A program made the position numbers and the translations under genes. The notes under the pieces were generated by a model. The model was not told where the DNA came from. It saw only the letters and a program-made list of their open reading frames with translations, and searched no databases. Of a DNA stretch of 64,000 nucleotides, positions 1 through 9,128 are shown one piece after another; the stretch's first letter is position 1, and the number at the start of each line of letters is the position of its first letter. Source of the DNA: Mycolicibacterium vulneris (GTDB taxonomy: Bacteria > Actinomycetota > Actinomycetes > Mycobacteriales > Mycobacteriaceae); the NCBI RefSeq assembly GCF_002104765.1, contig NZ_NCXM01000007.1, positions 155,600 to 219,599 of the forward strand, written 5' to 3'.

Positions 1-60
1 GAGAGCACCACCAGGATCTCTTAGTCAGCCCCGACAGGCCCGATTGCTGCAGACCCCGGT

Positions 61-660
61 TTAGCGCGCCATCAACCGCTCAACGTATTTGGCGATCACG
101 TCGACCTCGAGGTTCACCTGTGTGCCGACCGGAGCGCTGCCCAACGTGGTCAATTCGCGGGTGGTGGGGATCAGCGAGACTTCGAACCAGTCCCCCGGCT
201 CGCCGCCCAGCGCGGACACCGTCAACGAAATCCCGTCGACGGTGATCGACCCCTTTTCCACGACGTAGCGGGCCACCTCGGCCGGCATCTCGATGCGCAC
301 CACTTCCCAGTGCTCCGACGGTGTCCGGCCCACGATGCGCCCAGTCCCGTCGACGTGCCCCTGCACGATGTGCCCGCCCAGCCGGCTGTTGACGGCCGCG
401 GCGCGCTCCAGGTTGACCCGGCTGCCGACCTGCAATTCGCCCAAGTTCGACCGGTTGAGCGATTCGGCCATAACGTCGGCGGTGAACTGCCCGCCCGGTA
501 GCAGCTCGGCGACGGTCAGGCACACGCCGTTGACGGCGATCGAATCGCCATGGCCCGCGTCGGCGGTCACGACGGCACCGCGGATGGTCAGCCGTGCGGC
601 GTCCGAAAGGACGTCACGAGCCGTCACCTCGCCGAGTTCCTCGACAATTCCGGTAAACAT
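61..660 (-). CDS. ribC: Riboflavin synthase alpha chain
   Basis: Catalyses the last step of riboflavin synthesis, the dismutation of two 6,7-dimethyl-8-ribityllumazine molecules in the cytoplasm. The 199-residue protein opens with the family signature MFTGIVEELG and carries two lumazine-binding beta-barrel repeats (about residues 1-97 and 98-199). GHIVQGHVDGTG lies near the middle. Length is normal for the family (about 200-215). It is transcribed away from lprG, with 118 bp between the two starts. I see no FMN riboswitch in that gap. The fusion enzyme ribG, from the same pathway, lies 2.4 kb away on the same strand. Confidence 0.95.
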   Translation of the reverse strand: MFTGIVEELGEVTARDVLSDAARLTIRGAVVTADAGHGDSIAVNGVCLTVAELLPGGQFTADVMAESLNRSNLGELQVGSRVNLERAAAVNSRLGGHIVQGHVDGTGRIVGRTPSEHWEVVRIEMPAEVARYVVEKGSITVDGISLTVSALGGEPGDWFEVSLIPTTRELTTLGSAPVGTQVNLEVDVIAKYVERLMAR

Positions 661-765
661 CCTCTTAGGCTAATTGGCCCCCACTCACGCTGATGAGCAG
701 GGCAAACACCCGCGCCCGGACGACACTGGCACCCCGCGTTCACCAGGGCAGTCATCGGCACCCTC

Positions 766-771
766 TACGAT
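766..771 (+). promoter_or_regulatory. -10 box for leaderless lprG
   Basis: TACGAT fits the mycobacterial TANNNT -10 consensus and ends 7 nt before the ATG at 779. Transcription would begin at or next to the A of the start codon. This favours 779 over upstream in-frame ATGs at 674 and 770. Confidence 0.55.
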
Positions 772-778
772 GCAGAGT

Positions 779-1486
779 ATGCAGACCCGCCGCCGTATAT
801 CGGCCGTCATCGCATCCCTGACCCTCGCCACCACCTTGATCGCCGGCTGTTCGTCGGGCTCAAAACAGAGCAGCGCGCCGCTCCCCGACGGCACGACCTT
901 GGTGAAGCAGTCGGCCGACGCCACCAAGAAGGTGCAGAGCGCGCACATCGCTCTGAGCATCCAGGGCAAGATCCCCGGGCTACCCATCAAGACGCTGACC
1001 GGTGACCTCACCACGGCGCCGGCCACCGCCGCGTCGGGCAACGCCACGATCACCCTGGGCGGCTCCGACATCGACGCCAACTTCGTGGTGCTCGACGGAA
1101 CCCTCTACGCCACCCTCACCCCGAACAAGTGGAGTGACTTCGGCAAGGCCTCCGACATCTACGACGTCTCGGTGCTGCTGAACCCCGACAACGGGCTGGG
1201 CAACGCGCTGGCCAACTTCAGCAACGCCAAGGCCGAGGGCCGCGAGAACATCAACGGGCAGAACACCATCCGCATCACCGGCAATGTCTCGGCCGACGCG
1301 GTGAACAAGATCGTGCCGCAGTTCAACGCGACGCAGCCGGTGCCGAGCACGGTGTGGGTCCAGGAGACCGGTGACCACCTGCTGGTCCAGGCCAACCTGC
1401 AGAAGAGCTCGGGCAACTCCGCCCAGATCACCCTGTCCAATTGGGGCGAGCAGGTTCAGGTCACCAAGCCCCCGGTGAGCTCGTGA
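779..1486 (+). CDS. lprG: Lipoprotein LprG (glycolipid carrier)
   Basis: Cell-envelope lipoprotein of the LppX/LprAFG family. In M. tuberculosis it binds triacylated glycolipids and triacylglycerol and works with the P55 pump to move them to the outer layers. The 235-residue product has a basic n-region (MQTRRR), a hydrophobic stretch and a lipobox LIAGC with Cys24 as lipidation site. After this comes the LprG fold ([17 protein letters not shown], then [11 protein letters not shown]). The frame is open from 674, but 779 gives a normal signal peptide and sits 7 nt after a -10 box. Its stop overlaps the P55 start (GTGA), so the two genes are translationally coupled. Confidence 0.95.
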   Translation: MQTRRRISAVIASLTLATTLIAGCSSGSKQSSAPLPDGTTLVKQSADATKKVQSAHIALSIQGKIPGLPIKTLTGDLTTAPATAASGNATITLGGSDIDANFVVLDGTLYATLTPNKWSDFGKASDIYDVSVLLNPDNGLGNALANFSNAKAEGRENINGQNTIRITGNVSADAVNKIVPQFNATQPVPSTVWVQETGDHLLVQANLQKSSGNSAQITLSNWGEQVQVTKPPVSS

Positions 1487-3063
1487 CCGCGGAGACCGCG
1501 GCCCCGACCGGGCACCAAACCGGGCGCCGCGTAGCGATCAGCGCGGGCAGCCTGGCGGTCCTGCTGGGCGCCCTGGACGCCTACGTCGTCGTGACGATCA
1601 TGCGCGACATTATGACCGACGTTCACATCCCGATTAACCAGCTGCAGCGCATCACCTGGATCATCACGATGTACCTGCTGGGCTACATCGCCGCCATGCC
1701 GCTGCTGGGCCGCGCATCCGACCGGTTCGGCCGCAAGCTGGTGCTGCAGGTCAGCCTGGCGCTGTTCATCGTCGGCTCCGTGGTCACCGCGCTGGCCGGC
1801 CACTGGGGCGACTTCCACCTGCTGGTCGGCGGCCGCACCATCCAGGGTGTGGCCAGCGGCGCGCTGCTGCCGGTCACCCTCGCCCTGGGCGCCGACCTGT
1901 GGTCCCAACGCAACCGCGCCGGCGTGCTGGGCGGCATCGGTGCCGCGCAGGAACTCGGCAGCGTGCTAGGCCCGCTGTACGGGATCTTCATCGTCTTCCT
2001 GTTCCACGACTGGCGCTACGTGTTCTGGATCAACGTGCCGCTGACCCTCATCGCGATGGTGATGATCCAGTTCAGCCTGCCGTCGCACAAACGGGTGGAG
2101 GAGCCCGAGAAGGTCGACCTGGTCGGTGGCGTGCTGCTGGCGGTCGCCCTGGGCCTCGCCGTCATCGGTCTGTACAACCCCCAACCCGACGGCAAGCAGA
2201 TCCTGCCCAGCTACGGGCTGCCACTGGTCATCGGCGCGGTCGTGGTCGCCGCGCTCTTCCTGCTCTGGGAGCGCTTCGCGCGCACCCGGCTGATCGAACC
2301 GGCGGGTGTGCACTTCCGCCCGTTCCTGGCCGCGCTGGGTGCCTCGCTGTTCGCCGGTGCCGCGCTGATGGTGACGCTGGTCGACGTCGAACTGTTCGGC
2401 CAGGGCGTGCTGGGACAGTCCCAGACCCAGGCCGCCGGGCTGCTGCTGTGGTTCCTGATCGCACTGCCGATCGGGGCGGTGCTGGGCGGGTGGATCGCCA
2501 CCCGAGTCGGTGACCGCATCATGACCTTCGTCGGGCTGATGATCGCGGCCTACGGGTACTGGCTGATCCACTTCTGGCGCCAAGACGTGATGAGCCAGAA
2601 GCACAACATCTTCGGGGTGTTCAGCGTGCCGGTGCTGCACGCCGACCTGCTGGTGGCCGGGGTGGGCCTGGGCCTGGTGATCGGGCCGCTGACCTCCGCC
2701 GCGCTGCGGGTGGTGCCGTCCGCCCAACACGGCATCGCCTCGGCGGCGGTGGTGGTGGCCCGGATGACGGGCATGCTGATCGGTGTCGCCGCACTCAGCG
2801 CGTGGGGACTGTACCGGTTCAACCAGATCGTGGCGGGCCTGACGGCCGCGATCCCGGCCAACGCCACCCTGCTGGAGCGCATCGCCGCGCAGGGCACCAT
2901 GTACCTCAAGGCCTTCGCAATGATGTACGGCGACATCTTCGAGGCCACCGTGGTGATCTGTATCGCCGGTGCGCTGCTAGGCCTGCTAATCGGCGGCCGC
3001 AAGGAACACGCCGAGGAGCCGGAAATAGCCGAGCCGCAAACGGTTTCGTTGGGTGAGCGCTAG
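1483..3063 (+). CDS. p55: P55-family MFS efflux pump
   Basis: Inner-membrane major facilitator of the DHA2 type with about 14 transmembrane helices, 526 residues. P55 exports lipids together with LprG and also gives low-level drug tolerance in other mycobacteria. The MFS motif A appears as [10 protein letters not shown] after helix 2, and [12 protein letters not shown] lies in the C-terminal half. The GTG at 1483 is chosen because it overlaps the lprG stop; the open frame extends back to 1441 inside lprG. The 3' end overlaps the convergent ribG by 4 bp (CTAG shared by both stops). Confidence 0.93.
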   Translation: MTAETAAPTGHQTGRRVAISAGSLAVLLGALDAYVVVTIMRDIMTDVHIPINQLQRITWIITMYLLGYIAAMPLLGRASDRFGRKLVLQVSLALFIVGSVVTALAGHWGDFHLLVGGRTIQGVASGALLPVTLALGADLWSQRNRAGVLGGIGAAQELGSVLGPLYGIFIVFLFHDWRYVFWINVPLTLIAMVMIQFSLPSHKRVEEPEKVDLVGGVLLAVALGLAVIGLYNPQPDGKQILPSYGLPLVIGAVVVAALFLLWERFARTRLIEPAGVHFRPFLAALGASLFAGAALMVTLVDVELFGQGVLGQSQTQAAGLLLWFLIALPIGAVLGGWIATRVGDRIMTFVGLMIAAYGYWLIHFWRQDVMSQKHNIFGVFSVPVLHADLLVAGVGLGLVIGPLTSAALRVVPSAQHGIASAAVVVARMTGMLIGVAALSAWGLYRFNQIVAGLTAAIPANATLLERIAAQGTMYLKAFAMMYGDIFEATVVICIAGALLGLLIGGRKEHAEEPEIAEPQTVSLGER

Positions 3064-4085
3064 CCGCTGCGCGGCACCAGGCTGAGCACCACGTCGGGCC
3101 CGACCCGGTCGATGCCGTCGAACTGCCAGCGCAGCGCCCGCCCGATCGTGGACACGCCCACGTCGTCGACCACGGTGACGGGACCGCCCAGCAGCGTCGG
3201 CGCGACGTAGGCCAAAATCCGGTTGACCACCCCGGCCCGCAGGAAGGCGCCCGCGAGCGTCGGGCCGCCCTCCAGCAGCACGTCGGTGCGGTCGGAGACG
3301 GCCTTGAGCACCTCCATCGGGTCGTGCGTGCGGATCAGCATGGTTCGCGAATCGTCGTTGAGAACCTTTGCCTCCGAAGGTATTTCACGCATCCCGACGA
3401 CCACTCGCAGCGGTTGCCGGTCGGCCAGCGAGCCGTCGGGCAGCCGCGCGGTCAGCGCCGGGTCGTCGGCCAGCACCGTGCCGGTGCCCACCACGATCGC
3501 TCCGGCGGCCGCGCGTCGGCGATGCAGATCCAGCCGGGAGGCCTCGCTGGAAATCCACTGGCTGGAGCCGTCCGCGGCCGCGCTGCGACCATCGACGCTG
3601 CTAGCGTATTTCCAGGTCACGTGTGGCAGCCCGGTCCGTTGCTTATGCAGCCACTCGCGCAGCGGCCCGCCGGTCACCTCGTCGGCCAGCACCCCGGACT
3701 GCACCGCGACGCCGGCCTCCTCGAGCCGGGCCGCCCCACCGGACGCCTCCGGGTTCGGGTCGGCGACGGCGTACACCACGGTCCCCACCTTTGCGTCGAG
3801 CAGGGCGTTTACACAGGGCGGGGTTCTGCCGTAGTGGTTGCACGGCTCGAGGGTGACCACCACGGTGCCCCCGACCGCCAGATCGCCGGCCCGCCGCAGC
3901 GCCAGGATCTCGGCGTGATCGCCACCGGCCGGTTCGGTGGCGCCGACGCCGACCACCTCGCCACCGGCATCCAGGATGACCGCCCCCACCGGTGGGTTCG
4001 GATACGTGGTCCCCTTGACGTGGTTGGACTGGTCGATCGCCAGGCGCATCGCGGCGGCAAGACTGTCGCCCGGCGGAAGCGTCAT
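3060..4085 (-). CDS. ribG: Bifunctional riboflavin deaminase/reductase RibG (RibD)
   Basis: Performs the second and third steps of riboflavin synthesis: deamination of the pyrimidine intermediate, then ribosyl side-chain reduction with NADPH. The N-terminal cytidine-deaminase-like domain (about residues 1-145) shows the zinc ligands in HAEILAL and [14 protein letters not shown]. The C-terminal reductase domain (about 150-341) contains [15 protein letters not shown]. At 341 residues it matches the mycobacterial homologue. The ATG at 4085 overlaps the rpe stop (ATGA); the frame runs further back to 4187 inside rpe, so the downstream start is preferred. It is the last gene of fmt-fmu-rpe-ribG. 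Confidence 0.94.
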   Translation of the reverse strand: MTLPPGDSLAAAMRLAIDQSNHVKGTTYPNPPVGAVILDAGGEVVGVGATEPAGGDHAEILALRRAGDLAVGGTVVVTLEPCNHYGRTPPCVNALLDAKVGTVVYAVADPNPEASGGAARLEEAGVAVQSGVLADEVTGGPLREWLHKQRTGLPHVTWKYASSVDGRSAAADGSSQWISSEASRLDLHRRRAAAGAIVVGTGTVLADDPALTARLPDGSLADRQPLRVVVGMREIPSEAKVLNDDSRTMLIRTHDPMEVLKAVSDRTDVLLEGGPTLAGAFLRAGVVNRILAYVAPTLLGGPVTVVDDVGVSTIGRALRWQFDGIDRVGPDVVLSLVPRSG

Positions 4086-4780
4086 CGACGCAGGTGCGGG
4101 GATGCGCCGGCGGCCTGGCGCCGCAACGCGTCGATCGCGGCCTTTGGGTCGTCGGCGCCGTACACGGCCGACCCGGCGACGAAGCAATCGACGCCGGCCT
4201 CGGCGGCCTGCTCGATGGTGTGGTCGTTGATGCCACCGTCGATTTCGACCAGGATCGTCAGCTCCCCCGCGTCGATCAGCTTGCGCGCGGTGCGGACCTT
4301 GCTCAGCACCTCGGGGATAAAGCTCTGGCCGCCGAAGCCGGGCTCGACCGACATGATGAGCAGCGTGTCGAACTGCGGCAGGATTTCGAGGTAAGGCTCC
4401 AGCGGGGTGCCCGGCTTGACGCTGATTCCCGCCTTGGCGCCCGCGGCGCGGATGTCGCGCGCCACCCCGACTGGATTGTCGGTGGCCTCGGCGTGAAAGG
4501 TGACGTTGTACGCCCCCGCCTCCGCGTAGGGAGGCGCCCAGCGGTCGGGGTTCTCGATCATCAGGTGGCAGTCCATCGGGATGGTCGTGGCGGCCAGCAG
4601 GCTCTCGACCACCGGTAGGCCGATGGTCAGGTTCGGCACGAAGTGGTTGTCCATCACATCGACGTGCAGCCAGTCGGCGCCGGTCACGGCGGCGGCTTCG
4701 TCGGCGAGCCGGGAGAAGTCAGCGGCAAGGATCGACGGCGCGATCAGCGGGCCCTTTGACGGTTCCGGATTGGGAGGCAT
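4082..4780 (-). CDS. rpe: Ribulose-phosphate 3-epimerase
   Basis: Interconverts ribulose 5-phosphate and xylulose 5-phosphate in the pentose phosphate pathway. This is a TIM-barrel protein of 232 residues. Visible motifs are [10 protein letters not shown] at the N-terminus, [12 protein letters not shown] with metal-binding His/Asp, [18 protein letters not shown] and EIDGGIN. The start at ATG 4780 ([10 protein letters not shown]) gives normal length; the frame is open to 4816, which would add 12 residues. It lies between fmu and ribG in one operon. Ribulose 5-phosphate is a riboflavin precursor, so the neighbourhood makes metabolic sense. Confidence 0.94.
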   Translation of the reverse strand: MPPNPEPSKGPLIAPSILAADFSRLADEAAAVTGADWLHVDVMDNHFVPNLTIGLPVVESLLAATTIPMDCHLMIENPDRWAPPYAEAGAYNVTFHAEATDNPVGVARDIRAAGAKAGISVKPGTPLEPYLEILPQFDTLLIMSVEPGFGGQSFIPEVLSKVRTARKLIDAGELTILVEIDGGINDHTIEQAAEAGVDCFVAGSAVYGADDPKAAIDALRRQAAGASPHLRR

Positions 4781-4832
4781 GAGCGCCAGACTACTGAGCC
4801 GCGCGGCCCGCTTCACATCCGGCGCGGCCCCG

Positions 4833-6275
4833 CTACCCCGCCTCGCGGCGCAGCGCGGCCGCGAACATCGCGTCGGTGCCGTGCCGGTGCGGCCACAACT
4901 GGACGTGCGGCCCGTCCCCCAGGTCGGCGACGGGCTCGAACAACGGCCGGGTGTCGAGCGCGCTCACCGGCTGGCGGCGCAGCGCGTCGGCGACCACGCC
5001 GACGGTCTCAGCCAGGTGCGGCGAGCAGGTGGCGTAGAGCACCACGCCGCCAGGGCGCGTCAGCGCGATCGCGGCGCCCAGCAACTCGCGCTGCAGCTTG
5101 GTCAGCGTGGGCACGTCGGCGGGTTGCCGCCGCCAACGGGCCTCCGGCCGGCGGCGCAGCGCCCCCAGCCCGGTGCAGGGCGCGTCGACGAGCACCCGGT
5201 CGAACGTCGGCTCCAGTTCCGTCTGCCGCCCGTCGACCCGCAGCACGTCGACCGGCAGGCCACGGGTGTTCTCGGCGACCAGGTCGGCGCGGCGCGGCGC
5301 CGGCTCCACCGCGGTGAGACGGAACCCGGACTCCGGGTGCTGCTGCACGCCCAGGGACGCCAGCAGCGCCGTCTTCCCACCCGGCCCGGCGCACAGGTCC
5401 AGCCACCGGCCCCTGTCGCCGTCGACCGGCGCCAGGGTCAGCGCCCGCGCCACCAGCTGGCTGCCCTCGTCCTGGACCAGCGCGACGCCGTCGCGCACCG
5501 GCGTCAGCCGCCCGGGATCGCCGCCCGCCAGGTACACCGCGTACGGCGAATAGCGGCCGACCGTCCCGTCCACCGCGTCGGCCAACTCGGCGGCGGTCAG
5601 CGCCCCGGCGCGGGCGGCCAGGTGCACCTGGGGCCGCTCGTCGTCGCTGGCCAGCACCGCGTCGAGTTCGGTCGCGGCGGCACCCAACGCATCGGCGAAG
5701 GCCTGGGCGATCCACCGGGGGTGGGCATGCACGAACGCGGCGTGCCCGATCGGATCCTGCCCGGGGTCGGGGGCCAGCTCGGCGACCCAGGACTGCTCGT
5801 CGCGCCCGGAGATGGTGCGCAGTACTCCGTTGACGAAACCCGCTCGCGCCGAGTCGAATTCGATTCCGGCCTGCTCGACGGTGGTGGACACCGCGGCGTG
5901 CGCGTCGACCCGGGTGCGCAGCAGTTGATACGCGCCGAGCCGCAGCAGGTCGAGCAACACCGGGTCGATGGCCTGCGGCGAGCGCCGCGCGGCCGCGCCG
6001 ATGACGGCGTCGAGCAGGCCCCGGGTGCGGCAGGTGCCGTAGGTGAGCTCGGTGGCGAATGCCGCGTCGCGGCCGGTGATTCCGCGTTCGCGCAGCAACG
6101 CGGGCAGCGCCAGGTTCGCGTAGGCATCGCGTTCGCTGACCGCCCGAAGCACGTCGAACGCAGCGCCGCGGGCCGGGTCAAGGGGCCGGCGCGGCGGTCG
6201 GCGGTCGCGCTGCTGCGGTCGCGGCGACTTGCGCTCCGGGCGGCCGCGCTGCGGTCTGTCGCGCCCGGTGCTCAT
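4833..6275 (-). CDS. fmu: RsmB-family rRNA cytosine C5-methyltransferase Fmu
   Basis: SAM-dependent RNA m5C methyltransferase. Family members methylate 16S rRNA. The 480-residue protein has a basic Arg-rich head (about residues 1-35), a NusB-like RNA-binding domain (about 35-175) and a C-terminal Rossmann methyltransferase. The SAM motif is [15 protein letters not shown]. The two cysteines of the RsmB mechanism lie in [15 protein letters not shown] and [11 protein letters not shown]. The ATG at 6275 overlaps the fmt stop (ATGA), which decides the start; the frame extends to 6518 inside fmt. It is transcribed with fmt, rpe and ribG. Confidence 0.93.
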   Translation of the reverse strand: MSTGRDRPQRGRPERKSPRPQQRDRRPPRRPLDPARGAAFDVLRAVSERDAYANLALPALLRERGITGRDAAFATELTYGTCRTRGLLDAVIGAAARRSPQAIDPVLLDLLRLGAYQLLRTRVDAHAAVSTTVEQAGIEFDSARAGFVNGVLRTISGRDEQSWVAELAPDPGQDPIGHAAFVHAHPRWIAQAFADALGAAATELDAVLASDDERPQVHLAARAGALTAAELADAVDGTVGRYSPYAVYLAGGDPGRLTPVRDGVALVQDEGSQLVARALTLAPVDGDRGRWLDLCAGPGGKTALLASLGVQQHPESGFRLTAVEPAPRRADLVAENTRGLPVDVLRVDGRQTELEPTFDRVLVDAPCTGLGALRRRPEARWRRQPADVPTLTKLQRELLGAAIALTRPGGVVLYATCSPHLAETVGVVADALRRQPVSALDTRPLFEPVADLGDGPHVQLWPHRHGTDAMFAAALRREAG

Positions 6276-7219
6276 GTCGCCCGCACCTCGGGGTCGAGCC
6301 GGGCGCCGCGCGCCCAGTCCACCGCGTTCATGAATTTCTTTCCGGGCGGCTGGATCTGGTCCAGCCGCACCGGCTCGGAACCCGTGCCGACCCAGACGCT
6401 CTTGCGGTCGACGTGAATAGCCCCGGGCAGCAACGGTTCTGAGGGCCGCGGCAGCGCGGAGGCCTCGGCGACCTGTACCGGCCCCAGTTTGATGCGCAGG
6501 TCGCCGATCAGCGTCCACGCGCCGGGATTCGGGGTGACGGCGCGAATGCGACGATCCACGACCAGCGCCGGCAGGTCCCAGCGCACCCGGGCCTGCTCGA
6601 CGGTGATCTTGGGTGCGATGCTGACCCCGTCGGCGGGCTGCGGCACCGGTGTCAGCGTCGCATCGTCGATGCCGTCCAGCGTGGTCGACAGCAGTACCGC
6701 GCCCGAAACGGCCAGTCGCTCAAGCAGTTCCCCGGCGGTGTCGGTCGGCCGGATGGTCTCGGTCACGACTCCGAAGATCGGGCCGGAGTCCAGGCTCGGC
6801 TCGATCTGGAACGTCGAGGCGCCCGTGATGCTGTCGCCCGCGGCGATGGCCGCCTGCACCGGCGCGGCGCCGCGCCAGGCGGGCAGCAGCGAGAAGTGCA
6901 GGTTGATCCACCCCCTCGGCGGGACGGCCAGCAGGCCGTCGCGCAGCAGCGCGCCGTAGGCCACCACCGCGCAGCAGTCCGGTGCCAACTCCGACAGCTC
7001 CGCGACGAACTCGTCCGAGTTCGGCCGCGACGGCCGCAGCACCGGAATTCCACGATCGAGCGCCTCGCAGGCCACCGGCGACGGCTCCGGCTTGCCACGC
7101 CGTCCGACGGTGGCGTCGGGCCGCGTCAGCACCGCGATCACCTCGTGCCGCGGCGAGTCGATGAGGCGGCGCAATGCGGGTAGCGCGGGTTCTGGGGTTC
7201 CGGCGAAGACAAGACGCAC
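6272..7219 (-). CDS. fmt: Methionyl-tRNA formyltransferase
   Basis: Formylates initiator Met-tRNA using 10-formyltetrahydrofolate. It has 315 residues, normal for the family. The catalytic N-terminal domain opens [16 protein letters not shown] and carries the formyltransferase signature [17 protein letters not shown]. The C-terminal domain binds the tRNA acceptor stem. The start is GTG at 7219, with a -10 box TAGACT ending 6 nt upstream, so the mRNA is probably leaderless. It heads the operon fmt-fmu-rpe-ribG, in which the fmt/fmu and rpe/ribG junctions are ATGA overlaps. Confidence 0.95.
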   Translation of the reverse strand: MRLVFAGTPEPALPALRRLIDSPRHEVIAVLTRPDATVGRRGKPEPSPVACEALDRGIPVLRPSRPNSDEFVAELSELAPDCCAVVAYGALLRDGLLAVPPRGWINLHFSLLPAWRGAAPVQAAIAAGDSITGASTFQIEPSLDSGPIFGVVTETIRPTDTAGELLERLAVSGAVLLSTTLDGIDDATLTPVPQPADGVSIAPKITVEQARVRWDLPALVVDRRIRAVTPNPGAWTLIGDLRIKLGPVQVAEASALPRPSEPLLPGAIHVDRKSVWVGTGSEPVRLDQIQPPGKKFMNAVDWARGARLDPEVRAT

Positions 7220-7225
7220 CGGCCC

Positions 7226-7231
7226 AGTCTA
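7226..7231 (-). promoter_or_regulatory. -10 box for leaderless fmt
   Basis: Reading the minus strand, TAGACT is followed by 6 nt (GGGCCG) and the GTG start of fmt at 7219. The spacing places the transcription start at the start codon. Confidence 0.5.
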
Positions 7232-7392
7232 GGAAGCGGCGCACGCAGGCCCGACCCGCCCGAGCCGACCCCATGTGCGTGCGTACACTATTGCCTATAG
7301 CTATTATTTCTGGCAGTCATTAACCACCGGTGTGAGCCGTACTGCCGATTCACGTCGACAACGAGGTCGAAAGACAACCCTTTCCCCTTCTC

Positions 7393-7400
7393 AAAGGAGG
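7393..7400 (+). promoter_or_regulatory. Strong ribosome binding site of the methyltransferase
   Basis: AAAGGAGG lies 5 nt before the ATG at 7406 and is a near-perfect match to the anti-Shine-Dalgarno. The region upstream (7286-7310) is unusually AT-rich and contains the 8-bp palindrome ATAGCTAT at 7297-7304, a possible regulator site. Confidence 0.7.
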
Positions 7401-7405
7401 TCTAG

Positions 7406-8233
7406 ATGACCCTCGACACCCCGATCAGCGACGCCTCGGTGGCTGCCACTCATCGCACGGTATGGGCGTTGGGCGACTACGCCCTGATGGCCGAGGAAGT
7501 GATGGCACCCCTCGGCCCCGCCCTGGTCAAAGCCACCGGCATCGGGCCCGGCGTGCGGGTCCTGGACGTCGCCGCCGGCTCGGGCAACATCTCGCTGCCG
7601 GCCGCGTCCACCGGCGCCACCGTCGTGTCCACCGACCTCACCCCGGAGCTGTTGCGACGGTCGCAGGCCCGGGCGGAGGCCCGAGGCCTGACGATCGACT
7701 ACCGGGAAGCCAACGCGCAGGCGCTACCCTTCGGCAACGGGGAGTTCGACGTGGTCATGTCCGCGATCGGCGTGCAGTTCGCCCCCGACCAGCAGCGCGC
7801 CGCCGCCGAACTGGTCCGGGTCTGCCGGCCGGGCGGCACGATCGGCGTGATCAGCTGGACCCCCGAGGGGTTCTTCGGCCGCATGCTCGCCACCATCCGG
7901 CCGTACCGCCCGAGCCTGTCGCACCCCGTGCCGCCGGCCTCGCTCTGGGGTCGCCCGCGCTACGTCGCCGCGCTGCTGGGTGACCAGATCGGTGACCTCA
8001 CCACGACGCGAGGCATGTTGACGGTCAACAGGTTCGACAGCGCCGAGGCCGTGCACGCGTATTTCAAGCAGCACTACGGCCCGACGATCGAGGCGTACGC
8101 GAACATCGGCCACAACCGGGTTCTGGCCGCCGAGCTCGACGCCCAGCTCGTCGAACTCGCGCAGCAGCACCTGGCCAACGGCACGATGGGCTGGGAGTAC
8201 CTGCTGGTGACCGCGCGGAAGCGGACCGACTAG
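7406..8233 (+). CDS. Class I SAM-dependent methyltransferase (Rv1405c-like)
   Basis: Probable small-molecule methyltransferase of the UbiE/Methyltransf_11 type, 275 residues. SAM-binding motif I reads VLDVAAGSGNISLPA (about residues 51-65). The acidic loop is VSTDLTPELL and motif IV is EFDVVMSAIGVQFAPD. The substrate cannot be read from sequence. The start is fixed by a strong Shine-Dalgarno 5 nt upstream. It is divergent from fmt and convergent with a MarR regulator, separated by tandem 55-bp repeats that begin at its own stop codon. Counterpart of M. tuberculosis Rv1405c, from memory. Confidence 0.85.
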   Translation: MTLDTPISDASVAATHRTVWALGDYALMAEEVMAPLGPALVKATGIGPGVRVLDVAAGSGNISLPAASTGATVVSTDLTPELLRRSQARAEARGLTIDYREANAQALPFGNGEFDVVMSAIGVQFAPDQQRAAAELVRVCRPGGTIGVISWTPEGFFGRMLATIRPYRPSLSHPVPPASLWGRPRYVAALLGDQIGDLTTTRGMLTVNRFDSAEAVHAYFKQHYGPTIEAYANIGHNRVLAAELDAQLVELAQQHLANGTMGWEYLLVTARKRTD

Positions 8234-8510
8234 CTCTGATGGTGGCGACCCGCTTCGCCCGGCTCCGCCGCGCTCGCGATCGCAACAGCTCTGATGGTGG
8301 CGACCCGCTTCGCCCGGCTCCGCCGCGCTCGCGATCGCAACAGCTCTGATGGTGGCGACCCGCTTCGCCCGGCTCCGCCGCGCTCGCGATCGCAACAGCT
8401 CTGATGGTGGCGACCCGCTTCGCCCGGCTCCGCCGCGCTCGCGATCGCAACAGCTCTGATGGTGGCGACCCGCTTCGCCCGGCTCCGCCGCGCTCGCGAT
8501 CGCCACAGCT
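8232..8510. repeat. Five tandem 55-bp repeats (VNTR candidate)
   Basis: Unit starts are at 8232, 8287, 8342, 8397 and 8452, an exact 55-bp period. The array ends with a 4-bp start of a sixth copy (8507-8510). Each unit starts AGCTCTGATGGTGGCGACCC and ends CGATCGCAAC. Copies are identical except for an A-to-C change near the end of the fifth (GATCGCCAC). The array fills the space between two convergent genes. Because 55 is not a multiple of 3, open frames crossing it read different repeat peptides; they are not proposed as proteins. Confidence 0.97.
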
Positions 8511-8513
8511 CAC

Positions 8514-8999
8514 TTACAGGTCGATCTCGGCGTCCAGGTGGACGTCGGGCTCGCCGCCCGCGGCGGTGAAGGCCGTCAGGGCCCGCACCAACCCGTGCCG
8601 CTCCGGCGGCGGCATCTTCGCCACGATGGCCGCGATCTCGGCGCGCCGGTGGGCGGTGACCTGATGGACGACGTCGCGGCCGCGGGTGGTGAGCGCGGCG
8701 AGCAGCTCGCGCCGCGAGGTCGGGTGCGGCAAGCGGTCGATCAGCCCGGCGGCGACCAACCGGTCCACCATCCGTCCGGTGGCCGACGGCTGCACGCCCA
8801 GCAGACCGGCCAGCGTTGCCAGGTTGACCGGGCCACGATTGGACAGGAGCACCAGCGTCCGGAACTGCGCGATGGTGATGGTCTCGTCGACCTGCCCGAC
8901 GGAGCGAGCCGAGATGGCCATCAGCAAACGGGAGGCCGTCAGCAGGGCATCGGTGATGACGTCCAATGACTCGTCAACTGTGGCGTTGTCGGCTGCCAT
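8514..8999 (-). CDS. MarR-family transcriptional regulator
   Basis: 161-residue winged-helix regulator of the MarR type, a dimeric repressor usually released by small ligands. The core LATLAGLLGVQPSATGRMVDR gives the recognition helix (about residues 65-85), followed by a wing containing RLPHPTSRRE. An AT-rich inverted repeat lies 45-70 bp upstream of the start and may be its own operator. It is convergent with the methyltransferase across the 55-bp repeats. This matches the Rv1404/Rv1405c arrangement of M. tuberculosis, from memory, where the regulator is thought to control the methyltransferase. Confidence 0.9.
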   Translation of the reverse strand: MAADNATVDESLDVITDALLTASRLLMAISARSVGQVDETITIAQFRTLVLLSNRGPVNLATLAGLLGVQPSATGRMVDRLVAAGLIDRLPHPTSRRELLAALTTRGRDVVHQVTAHRRAEIAAIVAKMPPPERHGLVRALTAFTAAGGEPDVHLDAEIDL

Positions 9000-9044
9000 A
9001 TCGCCCCTTCCCGGATGGTTTCCGGACTTCTCGGCGGCTAAAAA

Positions 9045-9068
9045 TTAGAAAGTGTAGCAACACTCTAA
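9045..9068. promoter_or_regulatory. Candidate MarR operator (inverted repeat)
   Basis: TTAG-AA-AGTGT-AGCA-ACACT-CTAA: two matched arm pairs, TTAG/CTAA and AGTGT/ACACT, with a 2-nt bulge on one side. It lies in AT-rich DNA in a GC-rich genome, just upstream of the MarR gene start at 8999. Size and symmetry fit MarR-dimer operators; binding is inferred. Confidence 0.5.
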
Positions 9069-9128
9069 TGTCGTAGAAAGAGATTATTGCACGCGCATAT
9101 TGTCGCCTAGGGTAATAGTTCGTAAAAC

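Noticed and set aside
661..778. FMN riboswitch before ribC
   Set aside because: The conserved RFN elements are absent and the gap is too short.
4581..6416. 611-codon open frame on the plus strand
   Set aside because: Antisense to fmu and rpe, low-complexity Arg/Gln/Gly text, no domain.
8232..8510. CRISPR-like array
   Set aside because: Units are directly adjacent with no unique spacers and no cas genes nearby.
7724..8513. Minus-strand open frames with repeated RERGGAGRSGSPPSELL peptide
   Set aside because: The peptide repeats only because the frame crosses the 55-bp tandem DNA repeats; no ribosome site and no conservation argument.
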